From the NCBI RefSeq assembly GCF_014196205.1, contig NZ_JACIDE010000030.1, forward strand, positions 1 through 37,528: DNA of 37,528 nt, in the 5' to 3' direction. Source of the stretch: Anoxybacteroides voinovskiense. GTDB lineage: Bacteria > Bacillota > Bacilli > Bacillales > Anoxybacillaceae. A model generated the notes under the pieces. That model worked only from the letters and a program-made list of their open reading frames with translations. It searched no databases and had not been told where the DNA came from. The first letter of the stretch is position 1; each line of letters opens with the position of its first letter. The position numbers were made by a program, and so were the translations under genes. Shown here in pieces: positions 25,639 to 33,719 of the stretch.

Positions 25639-26382
25639 TTGAGTACAAACATGTACGGATTAAAAAAGCAAACATTTTATAACCTCATTTGTGTGTTTCA
25701 AAATTATGCGAACATCATTGAAAAAGTGATTTTGTTCGGATCAAGGGCAAGAGGCGATTATAAAGAAACGTCGGACATCGATATTGCGATTAAGTTTAGA
25801 AGCCATAACGACCAGCTGTACCGCATTCAAGACGATTTAGCAGAAGCAAATATCATTTATACGGTGGATGCTATTGATTATGAAAAGATCAGCAATGAAA
25901 AACTCAAATCGTATATTGATCTCGAAGGAAAGACAATTTTTTTAACGAATGAACGAGGCGAGACAATTGTGACGATGAATAAAATTATTGATAAACGATT
26001 TGACTTTGAAAAAGCATTAAATAAACTACATCAAAGCATTACGCGTGATGTGGAAAAAGACGACCTAGTTCTTGACGCGACAATTCAACGATTTGAATTT
26101 ACGTACGAACTAGCATGGAAATGGATGAAAAGCTACTTAGAATATAACGGAAACAATGAAGTGACAAGTCCGCGAAAAAAGATTAAACAAGCATTTAAAG
26201 AAGGACTTATTCAAGATGGAGAAGCGTGGATTCAAATGTTAGAAGATCGAAATAGGACATCACATACATACGATGAACAAATAGCGATGGAAATTTATGA
26301 ACATGTTCGCCAGCGCTATGTTCATTTATTTGATCAGTTATTAGTAGAGATGAAAAAACGAGTTTCTGAATTAGAAGAATAG
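25639..26382 (+). CDS. Fused MntA-like nucleotidyltransferase and HepT/HI0074-like HEPN protein
   Basis: One uninterrupted frame of 247 residues carries two domains usually encoded by adjacent genes. Residues about 12-105 form a minimal nucleotidyltransferase with the GSX10DXD motif (G34, S35, D46, D48) and a likely third acidic residue, D77. Residues about 118-240 match the nucleotidyltransferase substrate-binding/HEPN family of HI0074. They contain R204-x4-H209-x-Y211 (RNRTSHTY), the motif of HepT ribonuclease toxins, in which MntA adenylylates the tyrosine. The start is TTG at 25639 after GTGGGTGGTGATG. An ATG at codon 113 sits at the domain border and could be an internal start. A toxin-antitoxin or defence role is inferred, not shown. 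A small membrane protein gene follows. Confidence 0.85.
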   Translation: MSTNMYGLKKQTFYNLICVFQNYANIIEKVILFGSRARGDYKETSDIDIAIKFRSHNDQLYRIQDDLAEANIIYTVDAIDYEKISNEKLKSYIDLEGKTIFLTNERGETIVTMNKIIDKRFDFEKALNKLHQSITRDVEKDDLVLDATIQRFEFTYELAWKWMKSYLEYNGNNEVTSPRKKIKQAFKEGLIQDGEAWIQMLEDRNRTSHTYDEQIAMEIYEHVRQRYVHLFDQLLVEMKKRVSELEE

Positions 26383-26393
26383 GAGGAGAATAA

Positions 26394-26711
26394 GTGAAAA
26401 AATTTTTAGTAGAGGCTTTGCTGGCATTTGTCACGTTTGCTCTTTCCCTCTCGTTACTTAGCACTTTTTCTTTCTTTGTTGCCATTTTTCCAATTGTAGT
26501 ACTAGCTGTTCCGTTTATATGTGCAGTAACAGAAGCGTTTGTTTCTTTTGCTGATGAAAAATGGGGATTTAAATGGGATTGGGTGGTTGTTTTGGGGATC
26601 GCAACGATTACGTCGCTTCCTTTTTATCCTTCTTTTGTTTTTGTAGCCTCGATTTATATGGGAGCACTGGGATATTATATAGGGAGAAGACTATGTGCTC
26701 GATTACATTAG
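26394..26711 (+). CDS. Small multi-span membrane protein, unknown function
   Basis: The 105-residue protein is strongly hydrophobic, with about four probable spans (near 5-22, 26-48, 63-80 and 83-98) and a basic end, GRRLCARLH. It starts at GTG 26394 with AGGAGGAG at 26381-26388, which overlaps the stop of the nucleotidyltransferase-HEPN gene. The two genes are therefore surely transcribed together. I do not recognise a named family. The short gap suggests a linked role, but this could also be chance. Confidence 0.75.
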   Translation: MKKFLVEALLAFVTFALSLSLLSTFSFFVAIFPIVVLAVPFICAVTEAFVSFADEKWGFKWDWVVVLGIATITSLPFYPSFVFVASIYMGALGYYIGRRLCARLH

Positions 26712-26810
26712 AGGCAATGTAGGTGTGTTCGGGATTATTTAATCCATTTTTGCAAGTGATGTTATGTTTGATAGAGAGAATGATAAATGAAAGAAGTATA
26801 TGAATCGAAT

Positions 26811-26841
26811 TTCATAGAGAGGGAAATGCCCTCTCTATGAA
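26811..26841. terminator. Hairpin between convergent genes (possible bidirectional terminator)
   Basis: A 13-bp perfect stem (26811-26823 with 26829-26841, CATAGAGAGGG/CCCTCTCTATG core) has a 5-nt loop. It lies between the rightward membrane-protein gene and the leftward coiled-coil gene and overlaps the coiled-coil stop region. T tracts are weak on both sides. I see no gene in 26712-26810. Confidence 0.6.
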
Positions 26842-27356
26842 AACAACCGATTTCTCATTTTGAAAAGTTCGCGTTCCGTCATCGTTGTTTTATGAACGGT
26901 GAAATCAACGTCAAGTTGGAGGTTGTTAAGACGTTCGTTGAATTGTTCGTAGTGGGAGTCAATTTTTTCGTTTAGTGCGTGGATTTCTTGCTTCATTGCT
27001 GTCATCTCACCGCGCATATGATGGACGTCCATCGTTAAAGCTTCCAGTTTTGCATCCGTTTCGTCTTGACGATGGAGAAGAGCGTTCATAAGATCGTAAA
27101 GCTCTTTTTGTCCATTTTTTAATGCTTGTTGCTCTTCGCGAATGAACTGTTGCTCTTTGCGGAATGCATTCATTTCCTCCCGCAACGAGTTTATTTCTTC
27201 GCGGAATGTTTTCTGCTCTTCGCGAATAGCCATTTGTTCTTCGCGGATGGCACGTTGTTCCTCACGAATGGCTTTTTGCTCTTCACGAATGTCCTGCAAC
27301 TCTTTTTGGATGTCTGTGACGACGAGTAAAATTTTCTCCAATAATTGCTCGCTCAT
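26835..27356 (-). CDS. Heptad-repeat coiled-coil protein, unknown function
   Basis: The 173-residue protein is almost entirely predicted helix. After MSEQLLEKILLVVTDIQKEL, residues about 23-78 consist of near-exact seven-residue units of the form IREEQKA. A second coiled-coil (about 95-150) of lower regularity follows, with a basic end, MRNRLFS. There is no signal peptide and no membrane span, so it should be cytoplasmic. The start at 27356 has AAAGGAGGTGAG directly upstream; nine more codons are open upstream but lack a site. A perfect extended -10 precedes the gene. No enzyme motif is visible. The partner and role are unknown. Confidence 0.78.
   Translation of the reverse strand: MSEQLLEKILLVVTDIQKELQDIREEQKAIREEQRAIREEQMAIREEQKTFREEINSLREEMNAFRKEQQFIREEQQALKNGQKELYDLMNALLHRQDETDAKLEALTMDVHHMRGEMTAMKQEIHALNEKIDSHYEQFNERLNNLQLDVDFTVHKTTMTERELFKMRNRLFS
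27123..27290 (-). repeat. 21-bp tandem coding repeats (heptads)
   Basis: About eight units of 21 bp, each encoding a variant of I-R-E-E-Q-x-A, lie in the coiled-coil gene. Units differ mostly at the sixth codon and by synonymous changes. Expansion and contraction by slippage are likely. Confidence 0.8.
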
Positions 27357-27383
27357 CTTCTCACCTCCTTTGCACACAACCAT

Positions 27384-27392
27384 ATTATAACA
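27384..27392 (-). promoter_or_regulatory. Extended -10 promoter of the coiled-coil gene
   Basis: On the minus strand the sequence is TGTTATAAT, a perfect extended -10, with TATAAT at plus-strand 27384-27389. Transcription would start near 27377, about 20 nt before the ATG. Confidence 0.65.
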
Positions 27393-27401
27393 TCATTCGA
27401 C

Positions 27402-27426
27402 AAAAAAAGGGGATAAAAAATCCCCC
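27402..27426 (-). terminator. Terminator of adeC
   Basis: On the minus strand GGGGAT pairs with ATCCCC (27420-27425 with 27409-27414), followed by seven T residues (27408-27402). It begins at the adeC stop codon. Confidence 0.88.
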
Positions 27427-29138
27427 TATGCTTCCACATCCATAAATTGAAACGATGAAACGTCAAATAAGCCTTGGTCGGTTAATTTGAGTTCTGGAAT
27501 GACCGGTAGCGCTAAAAAGGCGAGCGTAATAAATGGGTTAAATTCGTTCGATGCTCCAATGGTTGTTAAAGCGTCGTGAATCGTTTGTAGCCGCTCTAAT
27601 ACTTCTTCATAACTTTTCGCTGTCATGAGCCCGCCGATTTCAAGCGGCAAGTATGCCAACACGCGTCCGTTTTCGACAACAGCAAGTCCACCGTTTATAT
27701 TTCTTATATGTTCAATCGCAACGAGGATATCGTCATCGTTCGTTCCGGTGGCGATGATATTATGCGAGTCGTGGGCAATCGATGAAGCAATCGCTCCTTT
27801 TTTCAGTTGAAAGCCGTTGACGATGCCAACGCCGACGCCGAGACCGCGATGACGCTCGACGACAACGAGCTTTAGTAAATCGTGTTCAGTTGATGGTTGA
27901 AAAACCCCATTTGCAACAGGTACTTCTGTAACGAGCCGTTTTGTATGCAGATGGTTTGGGATAATTCGGATGACATTTGCTTGATTTCCGCGTGTAAACG
28001 GAATTTGCACATCTTCTTTCGTTACCTTTTTAGCGTGAACCGATTGGGTAATCGTTTGATCGATTGAAGTTGCTTTCGTTACGGAAAAGGTAGCTCGTCC
28101 GTTTTCCGCAACGAGTACCCCTTTTTTATAGACGTGCGTAATGGAAAAAGACTGTAAATCATCCACAAGTAAAAAGTCGGCATCATACCAAGGAGCGATC
28201 GCACCTTTCGTATATAGGCGATAACATTCTGCCGCATTTAATGTTGCCATTTGAATCGCTGTAATCGGCTCTATGCCTGCTTGAATCGCTAGGCGAATAT
28301 GATGGTCAATGCTTCCTTCATTGACAAGTTCGTCAATATGTTTATCGTCTGTGCAAAATAAAAAGCGGCGTGCGTTATATGTATTGACAGCTGGAAGTAG
28401 CTTGTTCAAATCTTTTGCGACCGACCCTTCGCGAATTAAAACGTACATGCCACGTTGAACACGAGCGAGCGCTTCGTCCACTGTGACGCATTCATGGTCG
28501 GTATGAACATTTGCACTACGATACACGTTCACGGCTGTTTCATCCAAACCAGCTAAATGCCCGTCGATCAGTTTATTTGCTTCAATCGCGGCGGTTAGTT
28601 TCGCGAGCATCTGTTGTTTTCCTTCTAGAAGCGACGGATAGTCCATCACTTCCGCAAGCCCAAGCACGCGCGGATGGGAAAAAAACGGCGCTAAATGTTC
28701 GGCGTGCAATGTCGCGCCAGCATGTTCAAAAGCGGTTGCAGGTACGCACGATGGCAACATAACGTATACATCAAGCGGAATGTCATTCGAATCGTTTAGC
28801 ATAAATTCAATGCCTTTTGTCCCTAAGACGTTCGCAATTTCGTGCGGATCGGTGATGACGGTTGTGACGCCGTGCGGAACGACGACGCGGGCAAATTCGC
28901 TCGGTGTAACCATGGATGATTCAATGTGAACGTGTCCGTCAATGAGTCCAGGACAGACGTATTTCCCTTTGGCGTCAATGACGGTTTGCCCGTCATACTC
29001 TCCGACGCCGACAATTTTCCCATCGGCAATCGCAATGTCTGCTTCGACAATTTCATGTGTAAAGACGTTGACAATTTTTCCGTTTTTGACGACAACATCG
29101 GCTAATTGTTTTTTTGCAGCTACGGCAAGCTGTTTCAT
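27426..29138 (-). CDS. adeC: Adenine deaminase AdeC
   Basis: AdeC converts adenine to hypoxanthine and ammonia for salvage through guanine and IMP pools. The 570-residue amidohydrolase has the metal motif GLIDGHVHIESSM (H69, H71), then HGVTTVITDPHEIANV, DGHLAGL, FCTDDKHIDEL with the active acidic residue, and a C-terminal domain (HDSHNIIATGTNDDD). The start at 29138 follows GAGGAGG by 7 nt and gives MKQLAVAAKKQLAD. Thirteen more upstream codons are open but lie in the regulatory leader. A purine aptamer of the guanine class lies in the leader and appears to control access to this ribosome site. A terminator follows at once. Confidence 0.95.
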   Translation of the reverse strand: MKQLAVAAKKQLADVVVKNGKIVNVFTHEIVEADIAIADGKIVGVGEYDGQTVIDAKGKYVCPGLIDGHVHIESSMVTPSEFARVVVPHGVTTVITDPHEIANVLGTKGIEFMLNDSNDIPLDVYVMLPSCVPATAFEHAGATLHAEHLAPFFSHPRVLGLAEVMDYPSLLEGKQQMLAKLTAAIEANKLIDGHLAGLDETAVNVYRSANVHTDHECVTVDEALARVQRGMYVLIREGSVAKDLNKLLPAVNTYNARRFLFCTDDKHIDELVNEGSIDHHIRLAIQAGIEPITAIQMATLNAAECYRLYTKGAIAPWYDADFLLVDDLQSFSITHVYKKGVLVAENGRATFSVTKATSIDQTITQSVHAKKVTKEDVQIPFTRGNQANVIRIIPNHLHTKRLVTEVPVANGVFQPSTEHDLLKLVVVERHRGLGVGVGIVNGFQLKKGAIASSIAHDSHNIIATGTNDDDILVAIEHIRNINGGLAVVENGRVLAYLPLEIGGLMTAKSYEEVLERLQTIHDALTTIGASNEFNPFITLAFLALPVIPELKLTDQGLFDVSSFQFMDVEA

Positions 29139-29185
29139 TGCTGTTCCTCCTCTTTTTCCACTCGATACGAGGAGCATCCCTCGTA
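29139..29185 (-). promoter_or_regulatory. SD-sequestering expression platform of the adeC riboswitch
   Basis: Three mutually exclusive pairings can be read. TACGAGG (29185-29179), whose first six bases form the 3' strand of P1, can instead pair with CCTCGTA (29172-29166). When P1 holds that strand, CTCCTC (29174-29169) is free to pair with GAGGAG (29152-29147) of the ribosome site. No T tract lies between aptamer and ATG, so a transcription terminator is unlikely. Ligand should therefore turn translation off. Confidence 0.7.
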
Positions 29186-29248
29186 GTCAAACGATTTACG
29201 GTCGTTTGGTAGATACTTTCGGACCATATTCCCGAAATTATACGAGTT
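29178..29248 (-). promoter_or_regulatory. Purine riboswitch aptamer, guanine/hypoxanthine class (adeC)
   Basis: On the minus strand P1 CTCGTA (29246-29241) pairs with TACGAG (29185-29180). Between them are TATAATT, the L2 element AATATGG, GTATCTACC, P3 AAACGA/TCGTTT and the L3 element CCGTAAA, then GACTACG. The J3/1 base is C, as in guanine/hypoxanthine binders. One departure from the usual core is GTATCTACC in place of GTTTCTACC. Hypoxanthine is the product of AdeC, so product feedback is plausible. Confidence 0.93.
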
Positions 29249-29270
29249 GGTTGTGAACGAAATTTTTTTC

Positions 29271-29299
29271 ATTGTATGCCTATATGAGCATTTCGTCAA
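29271..29299 (-). promoter_or_regulatory. Sigma-A promoter of adeC
   Basis: On the minus strand TTGACG (29299-29294), 17 bp, TACAAT (29276-29271). Transcription would begin near 29264, giving a leader of about 126 nt with the aptamer close to its 5' end. No PurBox pair is seen here. Confidence 0.8.
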
Positions 29300-29327
29300 A
29301 CATTTTTCCGCTCATTCATGGCAAATG

Positions 29328-29357
29328 TTGCTTCACTCGGCGAAAGTTTGGTATCAT
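29328..29357 (+). promoter_or_regulatory. Candidate promoter of gatCAB
   Basis: TTGCTT (29328-29333), 18 bp, TATCAT (29352-29357). It lies back to back with the adeC promoter, with less than 30 bp between the two -35 elements. Confidence 0.55.
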
Positions 29358-29397
29358 CATAGTATTGCAAAGGTCGACAATATCGGAGGTGAAAGAA

Positions 29398-29688
29398 ATG
29401 TCACGAATTTCTATTGAGCAAGTAAAACATGTCGCGCATTTAGCGCGTCTAGCGATTACAGAAGAAGAGGCAGAAATGTTTGCGAAACAATTAGATGCGA
29501 TTATTACGTTTGCGGAGCAATTAAACGAACTAGACACCGAAAACGTTCCGCCAACGTCGCACGTATTGAACATGAAAAACGTCATGCGAGAAGATGTACC
29601 AACTGCTGGGCTTCCGCTAGAAGAAGTGTTGAAAAATGCGCCAGACCAACAAGACGGTCAGTTCCGCGTACCAGCGATTTTAGAATAA
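29398..29688 (+). CDS. gatC: Glu-tRNA(Gln) amidotransferase subunit C
   Basis: GatC is the small belt-like subunit that holds GatA and GatB together. The 96-residue protein has the family pattern [21 protein letters not shown], then [18 protein letters not shown] and the end [11 protein letters not shown]. The start at 29398 has GGAGGTGAA just before it; a longer open frame upstream crosses the promoter and is not credible. First gene of gatCAB. Confidence 0.97.
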   Translation: MSRISIEQVKHVAHLARLAITEEEAEMFAKQLDAIITFAEQLNELDTENVPPTSHVLNMKNVMREDVPTAGLPLEEVLKNAPDQQDGQFRVPAILE

Positions 29689-29700
29689 GGGGGGAAAACG

Positions 29701-31158
29701 ATGTCACTGTTTGATTATAAACTATCGGAATTACATGGGATGTTACATAAGAAAGAAATTTCCGTATCTGATTTAGTAGATGAATCATTTAAACGGATTG
29801 CCGAAGTAGACGAAAAAGTACAAGCGTTTTTAACGTTAAACGAAGAACAAGCACGCGCGAAAGCAAAAGAGTTAGATGAAAAACTAGCAACGGAAAAGGA
29901 ATTTGGACTGCTTTTTGGGATGCCAATTGGCATTAAAGATAACATTGTGACAAAAGGGCTACGCACAACGTGTGCCAGCAAAATTTTGTACAACTTCGAC
30001 CCGATTTACGATGCAACGGTTGTAGAGCGTTTAAACCAAGCTGATGCAGTAACGATTGGTAAATTAAATATGGATGAGTTTGCGATGGGGTCTTCGACAG
30101 AAAACTCTGGATTTCAACTAACGCGCAATCCGTGGGATTTAGAGCGTGTACCAGGTGGTTCAAGCGGCGGTTCAGCGGCGGCGGTGGCGGCAGGCGAAGT
30201 GCCGTTTGCGCTCGGGTCAGACACGGGCGGTTCGATTCGCCAACCAGCAGCGTTTTGCGGTGTTGTTGGGTTAAAGCCGACGTATGGTCGTGTATCGCGC
30301 TATGGGCTTGTTGCGTTTGCGTCCTCGCTTGACCAAATTGGTCCAATTACGCGCAACGTGGAAGATAACGCGTATTTACTACAAGTCATTTCTGGTGTAG
30401 ACCCGATGGACTCTACTTCTGCCAATGTCGATGTACCTGACTACGTTTCTGCCTTAACAGGCGACATCCAAGGGCTAAAAATTGCCGTACCGAAAGAATA
30501 TTTAAGCGAAGGGGTATCAGAAGAAGTGCGCCAATCTGTCCTTCAGGCGCTAAAAGTGTTAGAAAGCCTTGGCGCAACGTGGGAAGAAGTATCGCTTCCT
30601 CATTCAAAATATGCGCTAGCAACATACTACTTATTAGCGTCTTCTGAGGCATCGGCAAACCTTGCGCGCTTTGACGGTGTGCGTTACGGCTATCGGACAG
30701 ACAATGCGAAAAACTTAATTGACATGTATAAACAAACGCGCAGCGAAGGGTTCGGCAACGAAGTGAAACGCCGCATTATGCTCGGAACGTTTGCGTTAAG
30801 CTCTGGCTACTATGATGCGTACTACAAAAAAGCGCAAAAAGTGCGGACGCTCATTAAACAAGATTTTGAAAACGTCTTTGAAAAATACGACGTCATTATC
30901 GGACCGACGACGCCAACGCCAGCGTTTAAAATCGGCGAGAAAACAAGCGATCCATTAACGATGTACGCAAACGACATTTTAACAATTCCAGTCAACCTTG
31001 CCGGTGTTCCAGGCATTTCGATTCCGTGCGGATTTGTCAATGGGCTTCCGGTTGGTTTGCAAATTATCGGCAAACATTTCGACGAAAGCACGATTTACCG
31101 CGTTGCTCATGCGTTCGAGCAAGCAACAGACTATCATAAACAAAAACCAACGTTGTAA
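29701..31158 (+). CDS. gatA: Glu-tRNA(Gln) amidotransferase subunit A
   Basis: GatA is the glutaminase of the complex and supplies ammonia for turning Glu-tRNA(Gln) into Gln-tRNA(Gln). The 485-residue amidase-signature protein has the full Ser-cisSer-Lys triad: K79 in GIKDNI, S154 in VPGGSSGGS and S178 in [16 protein letters not shown] precedes the ATG, 12 nt after gatC. Its presence with gatB indicates the indirect route to Gln-tRNA, as in most Gram-positive bacteria. Confidence 0.97.
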   Translation: MSLFDYKLSELHGMLHKKEISVSDLVDESFKRIAEVDEKVQAFLTLNEEQARAKAKELDEKLATEKEFGLLFGMPIGIKDNIVTKGLRTTCASKILYNFDPIYDATVVERLNQADAVTIGKLNMDEFAMGSSTENSGFQLTRNPWDLERVPGGSSGGSAAAVAAGEVPFALGSDTGGSIRQPAAFCGVVGLKPTYGRVSRYGLVAFASSLDQIGPITRNVEDNAYLLQVISGVDPMDSTSANVDVPDYVSALTGDIQGLKIAVPKEYLSEGVSEEVRQSVLQALKVLESLGATWEEVSLPHSKYALATYYLLASSEASANLARFDGVRYGYRTDNAKNLIDMYKQTRSEGFGNEVKRRIMLGTFALSSGYYDAYYKKAQKVRTLIKQDFENVFEKYDVIIGPTTPTPAFKIGEKTSDPLTMYANDILTIPVNLAGVPGISIPCGFVNGLPVGLQIIGKHFDESTIYRVAHAFEQATDYHKQKPTL

Positions 31159-31172
31159 GGGGGGAATGAGGG

Positions 31173-32603
31173 ATGAATTTTGAAATTGTCATCGGACTTG
31201 AAGTGCATGTGGAGTTGAAAACGAAATCGAAAATTTTCTCCAGTAGCCCAAACGCATTCGGAGCGCCCCCAAACACGCAAACGAGCGTTATTGATTTAGG
31301 GTATCCAGGCGTTCTTCCGGTGCTGAACAAACAAGCGGTCGAATATGCGATGAAAGCGGCGATGGCATTAAACTGCGAAATCGCGACAGAAACAAAATTT
31401 GACCGAAAAAATTATTTTTATCCGGACAACCCGAAAGCGTACCAAATTTCACAGTACGACCAACCGATTGGACAAAACGGCTGGATTGAAATTGAAGTGA
31501 ACGGCAAAAAGAAAAAAATCGGCATTACGCGCATTCATTTAGAAGAAGATGCGGGGAAACTGACACATACAGGTGACGGCTATTCGTTAGTTGACTTTAA
31601 CCGCCAAGGCACACCGCTCATTGAAATCGTATCGGAGCCAGATATTCGTTCGCCGGAGGAAGCGTATGCGTATTTAGAAAAATTAAAGTCAATTATTCAA
31701 TATACAGGCGTATCGGATTGTAAAATGGAAGAAGGTTCGCTTCGTTGTGACGCGAACATTTCCCTTCGTCCAATCGGGTCGGACAAGTTCGGCACAAAAA
31801 CGGAATTGAAAAACTTAAACTCGTTTAACTTCGTTCGCCAAGGATTGGAGTACGAAGCGAAGCGCCAAGAGAAAATTTTGTTGTCTGGCGGCGTCATCCA
31901 GCAAGAAACGCGCCGTTTTGATGAAGCGACAAAAACAACGATTTTAATGCGCACAAAAGAAGGTTCGGAAGACTATCGTTACTTCCCAGAACCAGATTTA
32001 GTGATGCTTTATATTGATGATGAGTGGAAAGAACGCGTTCGCGCGTCGATTCCAGAGCTTCCGGATGCGCGCCAAAAACGGTATGTCGAAGAGCTTGGCT
32101 TGCCAGCATATGACGCAAAAGTATTAACGCTCACAAAAGAAATGGCGGACTTTTTCGAAGCAACGGTTGCGAACGGTGCGGATCCGAAGCTTGCATCGAA
32201 CTGGCTGATGGTTGAAGTATCTGCTTATTTAAACGCAGAACAAAAAGAACTGCACGACATCGCGTTAACGCCGGAGAGTTTAGCGGGCATGATTAAACTT
32301 ATTCAAAACGGCACGATTTCGTCAAAAATTGCGAAGAAAATCTTTAAAGAACTTGTGGAAAAAGGCGGCGATCCAGAGCAAATCGTCAAAGAACAAGGGC
32401 TTGTGCAAATTTCTGACGAGGCAACGTTGCGTAACATTGTATTAGAAGTGCTCGATGCGAATCCGCAATCGATTGAAGACTTTAAAAACGGAAAAGACCG
32501 TGCAATTGGCTTCTTAGTCGGTCAAATTATGAAAGCGACAAAAGGACAAGCAAACCCACCGCTTGTGAACAAGCTGTTGCTTGAAGAAATAAATAAAAGG
32601 TAA
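31173..32603 (+). CDS. gatB: Asp/Glu-tRNA(Asn/Gln) amidotransferase subunit B
   Basis: GatB binds the misacylated tRNA, activates the glutamate with ATP and receives ammonia from GatA. The 476-residue protein begins [20 protein letters not shown] and contains [15 protein letters not shown], the signature [20 protein letters not shown], and [16 protein letters not shown]. It ends with the YqeY-like tail domain (about 330-476). GGGGGGAATGAGGG lies before the ATG. It closes the operon and shares a hairpin with the convergent gene. Confidence 0.97.
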   Translation: MNFEIVIGLEVHVELKTKSKIFSSSPNAFGAPPNTQTSVIDLGYPGVLPVLNKQAVEYAMKAAMALNCEIATETKFDRKNYFYPDNPKAYQISQYDQPIGQNGWIEIEVNGKKKKIGITRIHLEEDAGKLTHTGDGYSLVDFNRQGTPLIEIVSEPDIRSPEEAYAYLEKLKSIIQYTGVSDCKMEEGSLRCDANISLRPIGSDKFGTKTELKNLNSFNFVRQGLEYEAKRQEKILLSGGVIQQETRRFDEATKTTILMRTKEGSEDYRYFPEPDLVMLYIDDEWKERVRASIPELPDARQKRYVEELGLPAYDAKVLTLTKEMADFFEATVANGADPKLASNWLMVEVSAYLNAEQKELHDIALTPESLAGMIKLIQNGTISSKIAKKIFKELVEKGGDPEQIVKEQGLVQISDEATLRNIVLEVLDANPQSIEDFKNGKDRAIGFLVGQIMKATKGQANPPLVNKLLLEEINKR

Positions 32604-32607
32604 TTAC

Positions 32608-32632
32608 TACCCCCATGTATTACATGGGGGTA
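32608..32632. terminator. Bidirectional terminator between gatB and the Uma2 gene
   Basis: TACCCCCATG (32608-32617) pairs with CATGGGGGTA (32623-32632) around TATTA. The hairpin ends gatB from the left, and the stop codon of the leftward Uma2 gene lies in its loop. T tracts are short on both sides (ACTTTT on the right; AATTA on the left). Confidence 0.72.
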
Positions 32633-33189
32633 AATACTTTTGGCAACGCAATGAGGCAGTTTGGAAAGATATAAGGGCAAATCGTTTCATCTTTATAGTG
32701 CATCTGCACTTGGTGAAACTTTTTATCTTGCAACCCATATCTTTCGACTGTTTCATGAATCGGATCAACAATCCAGTATTCTTTGACGCCAGCTCGCTCG
32801 TAGCTGTGAAATTTCGTAATGCGGTCGTGTTTGGCGGTAGATGGAGAAAGAATTTCTATGATAAGATCAGGCGCTCCATAAATTCGTTCATCGCCAATTT
32901 TTTGATTGTCGCAAACAACGATTAAATCGGGAATGTACCAATCTTTAATGTCATGAAGAGGAGTATCTTTTGTTGCGAATAAACATACATCGATTGGTGC
33001 GACAAACACTTCACACGAGGAGTGTTGTAGAAAGTCGAAAAAATGTGCTGACAAAGCTGTAACAATACGTTGGTGTCTTGGTGTAGGTGAAGGAGTCATA
33101 AATAGGGCACCGTCAATTCCCTCATATCGTTTTTCCTCATGCAAGTTTGCGTAATCTGCATATGTCCAAAGACGTTTTTCATTTGGCAA
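32620..33189 (-). CDS. Uma2 family (PD-(D/E)XK fold) endonuclease-like protein
   Basis: The 189-residue protein belongs to the Uma2/DUF820 family of restriction-endonuclease-fold proteins. WTYADYANLHEEKRYEGIDGAL is followed by YIPDLIVVCD, PDLIIEILSPST, then KFHSYERAGVKEYWIVDP, the usual acidic and lysine positions of the fold. The family is expanded in cyanobacteria and some thermophiles, often linked to mobile DNA; its true substrates are unclear. The start is TTG at 33189, with AAGGAGGG 8 nt upstream. The gene is convergent with gatB, and its last codon and stop lie inside the shared hairpin. Confidence 0.88.
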   Translation of the reverse strand: MPNEKRLWTYADYANLHEEKRYEGIDGALFMTPSPTPRHQRIVTALSAHFFDFLQHSSCEVFVAPIDVCLFATKDTPLHDIKDWYIPDLIVVCDNQKIGDERIYGAPDLIIEILSPSTAKHDRITKFHSYERAGVKEYWIVDPIHETVERYGLQDKKFHQVQMHYKDETICPYIFPNCLIALPKVFTPM

Positions 33190-33719
33190 TATTGGTTCCC
33201 TCCTTATACTTTCATTTTATCGTATTTCTTTAAAGAAAAAAGGCGGCGAGTGCCAGTTTGATTCAAGAGTTTGTGGGAGATTTTTTTGATATTCCGATTC
33301 TCTGGATATATTCGGTTTAGACAGCGTTCCATTCAGCCTAGGCAAAGGCATGGACAGAGACACTCCAATCCAAAAAGAATTTACACAAAAATCCGGACTT
33401 GACCATGACGGGGCACAATATGATTGTGAAAATGTCCTCCAAAGCGATGTTTTTTTCGGCATCCATAAGCGGATATGAAACAAATCCTTGTACCAACTTG
33501 GCGCACCACCACCATCCGGCCACTATATCGCTATGGCACGCCATATCGGACGCCGTACCAGCTCTAAACTGTCCATAGTGCCGCAAATTTTTACATATTC
33601 GATAGAATTCGACGTACTTTGACAATGGTATGTTGGTACAATCTAGACAAATTTCGACTGGTCAATAAAACGGAAAATGTTACAAACTATCTGATATTTC
33701 CATGAGGGAGGAGAGGAAT
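33190..33719. other. 530-bp stretch with no assignable gene
   Basis: Between the Uma2 gene and the regulator I find no frame with both a credible ribosome site and a recognisable family. Both strands carry short open frames (for example leftward 33338-33625) whose composition, such as a WWWC run, is unlike a natural protein. It may be a decayed gene. The last part (33619-33642) holds TTGACA and TACAAT, but only 12 bp apart, so a promoter for the regulator is uncertain. Confidence 0.5.

Noticed and set aside
27123-27290. Possible CRISPR array (regular repeats)
   Set aside because: The units are contiguous 21-bp coding repeats without spacers and without cas genes nearby.
27126-27390. Rightward serine/cysteine-rich and phenylalanine-rich frames opposite the coiled-coil gene
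   Set aside because: They are antisense readings of the 21-bp heptad repeats; the leftward frame has promoter, ribosome site and a credible coiled-coil.
33619-33642. TTGACA and TACAAT as a promoter for the response regulator
   Set aside because: Only 12 bp separate the two hexamers, too short for sigma-A. They may act separately, but this is not supported.
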